From NCBI GenBank assembly GCA_002438575.1, contig DJPP01000144.1, positions 3,869-11,199 on the forward strand: a stretch of 7,331 nt of DNA. The letters run 5' to 3'. Source of the stretch: Oscillospiraceae bacterium UBA6409 (GTDB lineage: Bacteria > Bacillota > Clostridia > Oscillospirales > Oscillospiraceae). The position numbers were made by a program, and so were the translations under genes. Below, one piece after another: positions 6,001 to 7,331 of the stretch. The notes under the pieces are model-generated. The model was not told where the DNA came from and made no database searches. It was given only the letters and a program-made list of their open reading frames with translations. Positions within the stretch are counted from its first letter, which is position 1; each line of letters starts with the position of its first letter.

Positions 6001-6693
6001 TTACACACCCAGCAGCTTGTGCCAGGTATCGCGGCCCACCAGGCCGTCGGCGGCAATACCCCGGGACGCCTGGAAGCGCTTGACCGCCGCGGCGGTGTTG
6101 GTCCCGTAGATACCGTCCGCCCCGCCGGCGTCGTAGCCCAGTCCGGTCAGCGCCGCCTGCACACAGCGCACGGTATCGCCGCGGCTGGCGGTGGTCAGTA
6201 GCGGCAGCGTCAGCGCCGTGCCGGAGACCACAGGCACCGACACCGCAGGCCTTGCGGCCTGCGCGCCCGCCAGAGCGTCGAAGGGAAAGTTGTCCCCGGG
6301 ACAGCCGGTGGTGTTCACATCGCTGTGGCGCTGGACGGTGGAAATGCCGTACTTCTGCTTCAGGTATGCCACCAGCTCCTGCCCGGCGCGCAGCTGCGCG
6401 TCGGGCATGGTCTCGCGGTCAAAGCTGCCCTCAAAACAGACACCCAGGCTGTCGTAGTTGTTGTTCCCGGCGTGGGCGCCCACGGTGTCCTCCGGACGGC
6501 CGCGGTAGACCGTGCCGTCCTTGCGGACGAAAAAGTGATAGCCGATCCCCGTCCAGCCGTTGGCCAGGTGCCACTGATGGACCTGCTGCGGCGTACACGT
6601 CACCGCCGCGGCATGGTGCAGGATGATGCGGCGGGTGGCCGTCCGGCGGGCCAGCTGGCCCGCCCACTTATAGGTTACTTCATTGATCTGCAT
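6001..6693 (-). CDS. N-acetylmuramoyl-L-alanine amidase (Amidase_2) with C-terminal peptidoglycan-binding domain; phage-type endolysin
   Basis: Cleaves the bond between N-acetylmuramic acid and L-alanine in peptidoglycan. The 230-residue protein has an Amidase_2/PGRP catalytic domain (about 20-140). It shows RRIILHHAAA (21-30; His26 as zinc ligand), GIGYHFFVRKDGTVYRGRP (49-67), GAHAGNNNYDSLGVCFEG (72-89) and RHSDVNTTGCPGD (122-134; His123 and Cys131 as zinc ligands). After a linker rich in Ala, Pro and Val (~143-165) comes a PG_binding_1 domain (~170-230; GDTVRCVQAAL, DGIYGTNTAAAVKRFQ, GLVGRDTWHKLL). No signal peptide is seen, as expected for an enzyme that leaves through a holin. The ATG at 6693 follows GGAGG by 9 bases; a TTG further upstream is less likely. 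The start overlaps the end of the holin gene by 14 bases. The pair looks like a prophage lysis module, though a host cell-wall role is possible. Confidence 0.93.
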   Translation of the reverse strand: MQINEVTYKWAGQLARRTATRRIILHHAAAVTCTPQQVHQWHLANGWTGIGYHFFVRKDGTVYRGRPEDTVGAHAGNNNYDSLGVCFEGSFDRETMPDAQLRAGQELVAYLKQKYGISTVQRHSDVNTTGCPGDNFPFDALAGAQAARPAVSVPVVSGTALTLPLLTTASRGDTVRCVQAALTGLGYDAGGADGIYGTNTAAAVKRFQASRGIAADGLVGRDTWHKLLGV

Positions 6694-7144
6694 TCCGGTC
6701 TTCCTCCCCTGCTTTCGTTTCAACGGTGGCCTTCAGACGCGCCAACAGCTTGTGTAAAAAGCCCGGCACCGGGCCGCCCAGCGCCGCCACATTCTCCAGA
6801 ATGGAGATCAACTCGTTGATGATGAGCCAGACGATGACCATCGCTGCCGCCAGGAACGGAAAGCTGACCTCCACCCCCACCTGGGTCAGGCCGTAACGCA
6901 CCAGCCAGTCCACCACACCGGCTACACCCACCAGCACCAGATAGCCCAGCTTTTTCAGGATACCGCGCAGGCCGGTTTTGGAGCAGAGCTTGCCCGCGCT
7001 CCAGGCCTTTGCCATACCGCTGGCATAGTCCGCCAGCATTACGGCGATCAGCACCGCCAGCGGCACCACCAGCGCCGAGGCGTAGCTGCACAGCGCACCC
7101 AGCGCCGCCGCCAGAATGGCCATAACAGAAGTTTCGTTTTTCAT
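6680..7144 (-). CDS. Phage holin / toxin-secretion holin (phage_holin_4, TcdE-like)
   Basis: A 154-residue small membrane protein. Hydrophobic segments lie at about 8-38 (long enough for one or two spans), 66-83 and 96-112. ADYASGMAKAW (38-48), LCSKTGLRGILKKLGYL (53-69), the IINELISILENVAALGGPVP stretch (108-127) and FLHKLLARL (129-137) follow the consensus of clostridial phage_holin_4/TcdE-like holins. The C-terminus is short and charged. Such proteins form lesions in the cell membrane that let an endolysin, or in some clostridia a toxin, reach the wall or exterior. The ATG at 7144 follows GGAGG by 9 bases; a GTG 18 bases upstream is less likely. The last 14 bases overlap the amidase start, so they are co-translated. 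No convincing promoter is visible directly upstream (7145-7247). Confidence 0.9.
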   Translation of the reverse strand: MKNETSVMAILAAALGALCSYASALVVPLAVLIAVMLADYASGMAKAWSAGKLCSKTGLRGILKKLGYLVLVGVAGVVDWLVRYGLTQVGVEVSFPFLAAAMVIVWLIINELISILENVAALGGPVPGFLHKLLARLKATVETKAGEEDRNADQ

Positions 7145-7247
7145 CCTTTGTGTCCTCCCCACACGTTATTCAGCGGCACCGTTACAGTGTATGCCGCCCT
7201 ATTATGCGGGGTGTTTTTCTCCGGTGTTGCACGGAAGCAGGCAACAG

Positions 7248-7278
7248 AAAGGCAGGCATCTTACGATGCCTGCCTTTT
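7248..7278. terminator. Strong hairpin upstream of the holin gene, probable intrinsic terminator
   Basis: A 13-base-pair perfect stem (7248-7260 with 7265-7277) has a 4-base loop. On the plus strand TTTT (7275-7278) follows. On the minus strand TTTCTGTT follows. Direction is uncertain. If it acts on the minus strand it would isolate the holin-amidase pair from genes beyond the window. Confidence 0.65.
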
Positions 7279-7299
7279 GTCCGTGCGTCCCCGGGGTGT

Positions 7300-7313
7300 G
7301 GGCCGCGCGGCCC
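7300..7313. repeat. 14-base perfect GC palindrome
   Basis: GGGCCGCGCGGCCC reads the same on both strands. It lies beside the 7248-7278 hairpin in a stretch (7145-7331) with no supportable gene. With no loop-forming spacer it is more likely chance in GC-rich DNA or a binding site than a terminator. Confidence 0.4.
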
Positions 7314-7331
7314 GGTATCCATTCAAGATAT

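Noticed and set aside
7261..7331. Possible C-terminal end of a minus-strand gene stopping at TAA 7263-7261
   Set aside because: Only about 22 codons are visible, with uncommon codons for this genome. The stop lies in a hairpin loop and the frame crosses a perfect palindrome. Not supportable without flanking sequence.
1..7331. CRISPR array, tRNA or rRNA, insertion sequence, attachment site
   Set aside because: No regularly spaced repeats, cloverleaf sequence, transposase motif or flanking direct repeats were seen on either strand.

Overview
The window looks like chromosomal DNA from a GC-rich member of the Clostridia, most likely the Oscillospiraceae (Flavonifractor, Oscillibacter or Dysosmobacter-like). 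The grounds are the GC-rich coding sequence, strong GGAGG ribosome binding sites on most genes, the clostridial compact form of EPSP synthase, and a clostridial type of holin plus amidase. The genus is inference.

Region 1 (1-3029, minus strand) is a shikimate-pathway operon read aroB, then aroA, then aroC (aroC leaves the window). The genes overlap by 4 bases and by 1 base, so translation is probably coupled. Together they convert DAHP to dehydroquinate (AroB), shikimate-3-phosphate to EPSP (AroA) and EPSP to chorismate (AroC). The intervening steps (dehydroquinase, shikimate dehydrogenase, shikimate kinase) are not in the window. A good sigma-A type promoter lies upstream of aroB. Two imperfect 19-base direct repeats, 21 bases apart, sit in the leader and could be an operator.

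Region 2 (3031-3684) holds a small Xre/Cro-type helix-turn-helix regulator on the minus strand. It has its own promoter and is closed by two tandem intrinsic terminators that separate it from the aro promoter. Divergent from it, across an AT-rich spacer with helically spaced A/T tracts, is the promoter of region 3.

Region 3 (3685-5946, plus strand) is a two-gene operon. It encodes a YihY/BrkB-family polytopic membrane protein and a full-length TrkA-type potassium-uptake regulator (two tandem RCK modules). The two genes overlap by ATGA and end at a strong intrinsic terminator. No TrkH/TrkG channel subunit is present.

Region 4 (5960-7144, minus strand, convergent with region 3) is a phage-type lysis cassette: a toxin-secretion/phage_holin_4-like holin followed by an N-acetylmuramoyl-L-alanine amidase with a C-terminal peptidoglycan-binding domain. 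No other phage genes are visible. It could be the edge of a prophage, a remnant, or a domesticated lysis or secretion module. The last 187 bases hold a 13-base-pair hairpin and a 14-base palindrome, with no gene I can support.

I see no RNA gene, CRISPR array, insertion sequence or clearly new system. The most open questions are the aro leader repeats, the pairing of YihY with TrkA, and the isolated holin-amidase pair.
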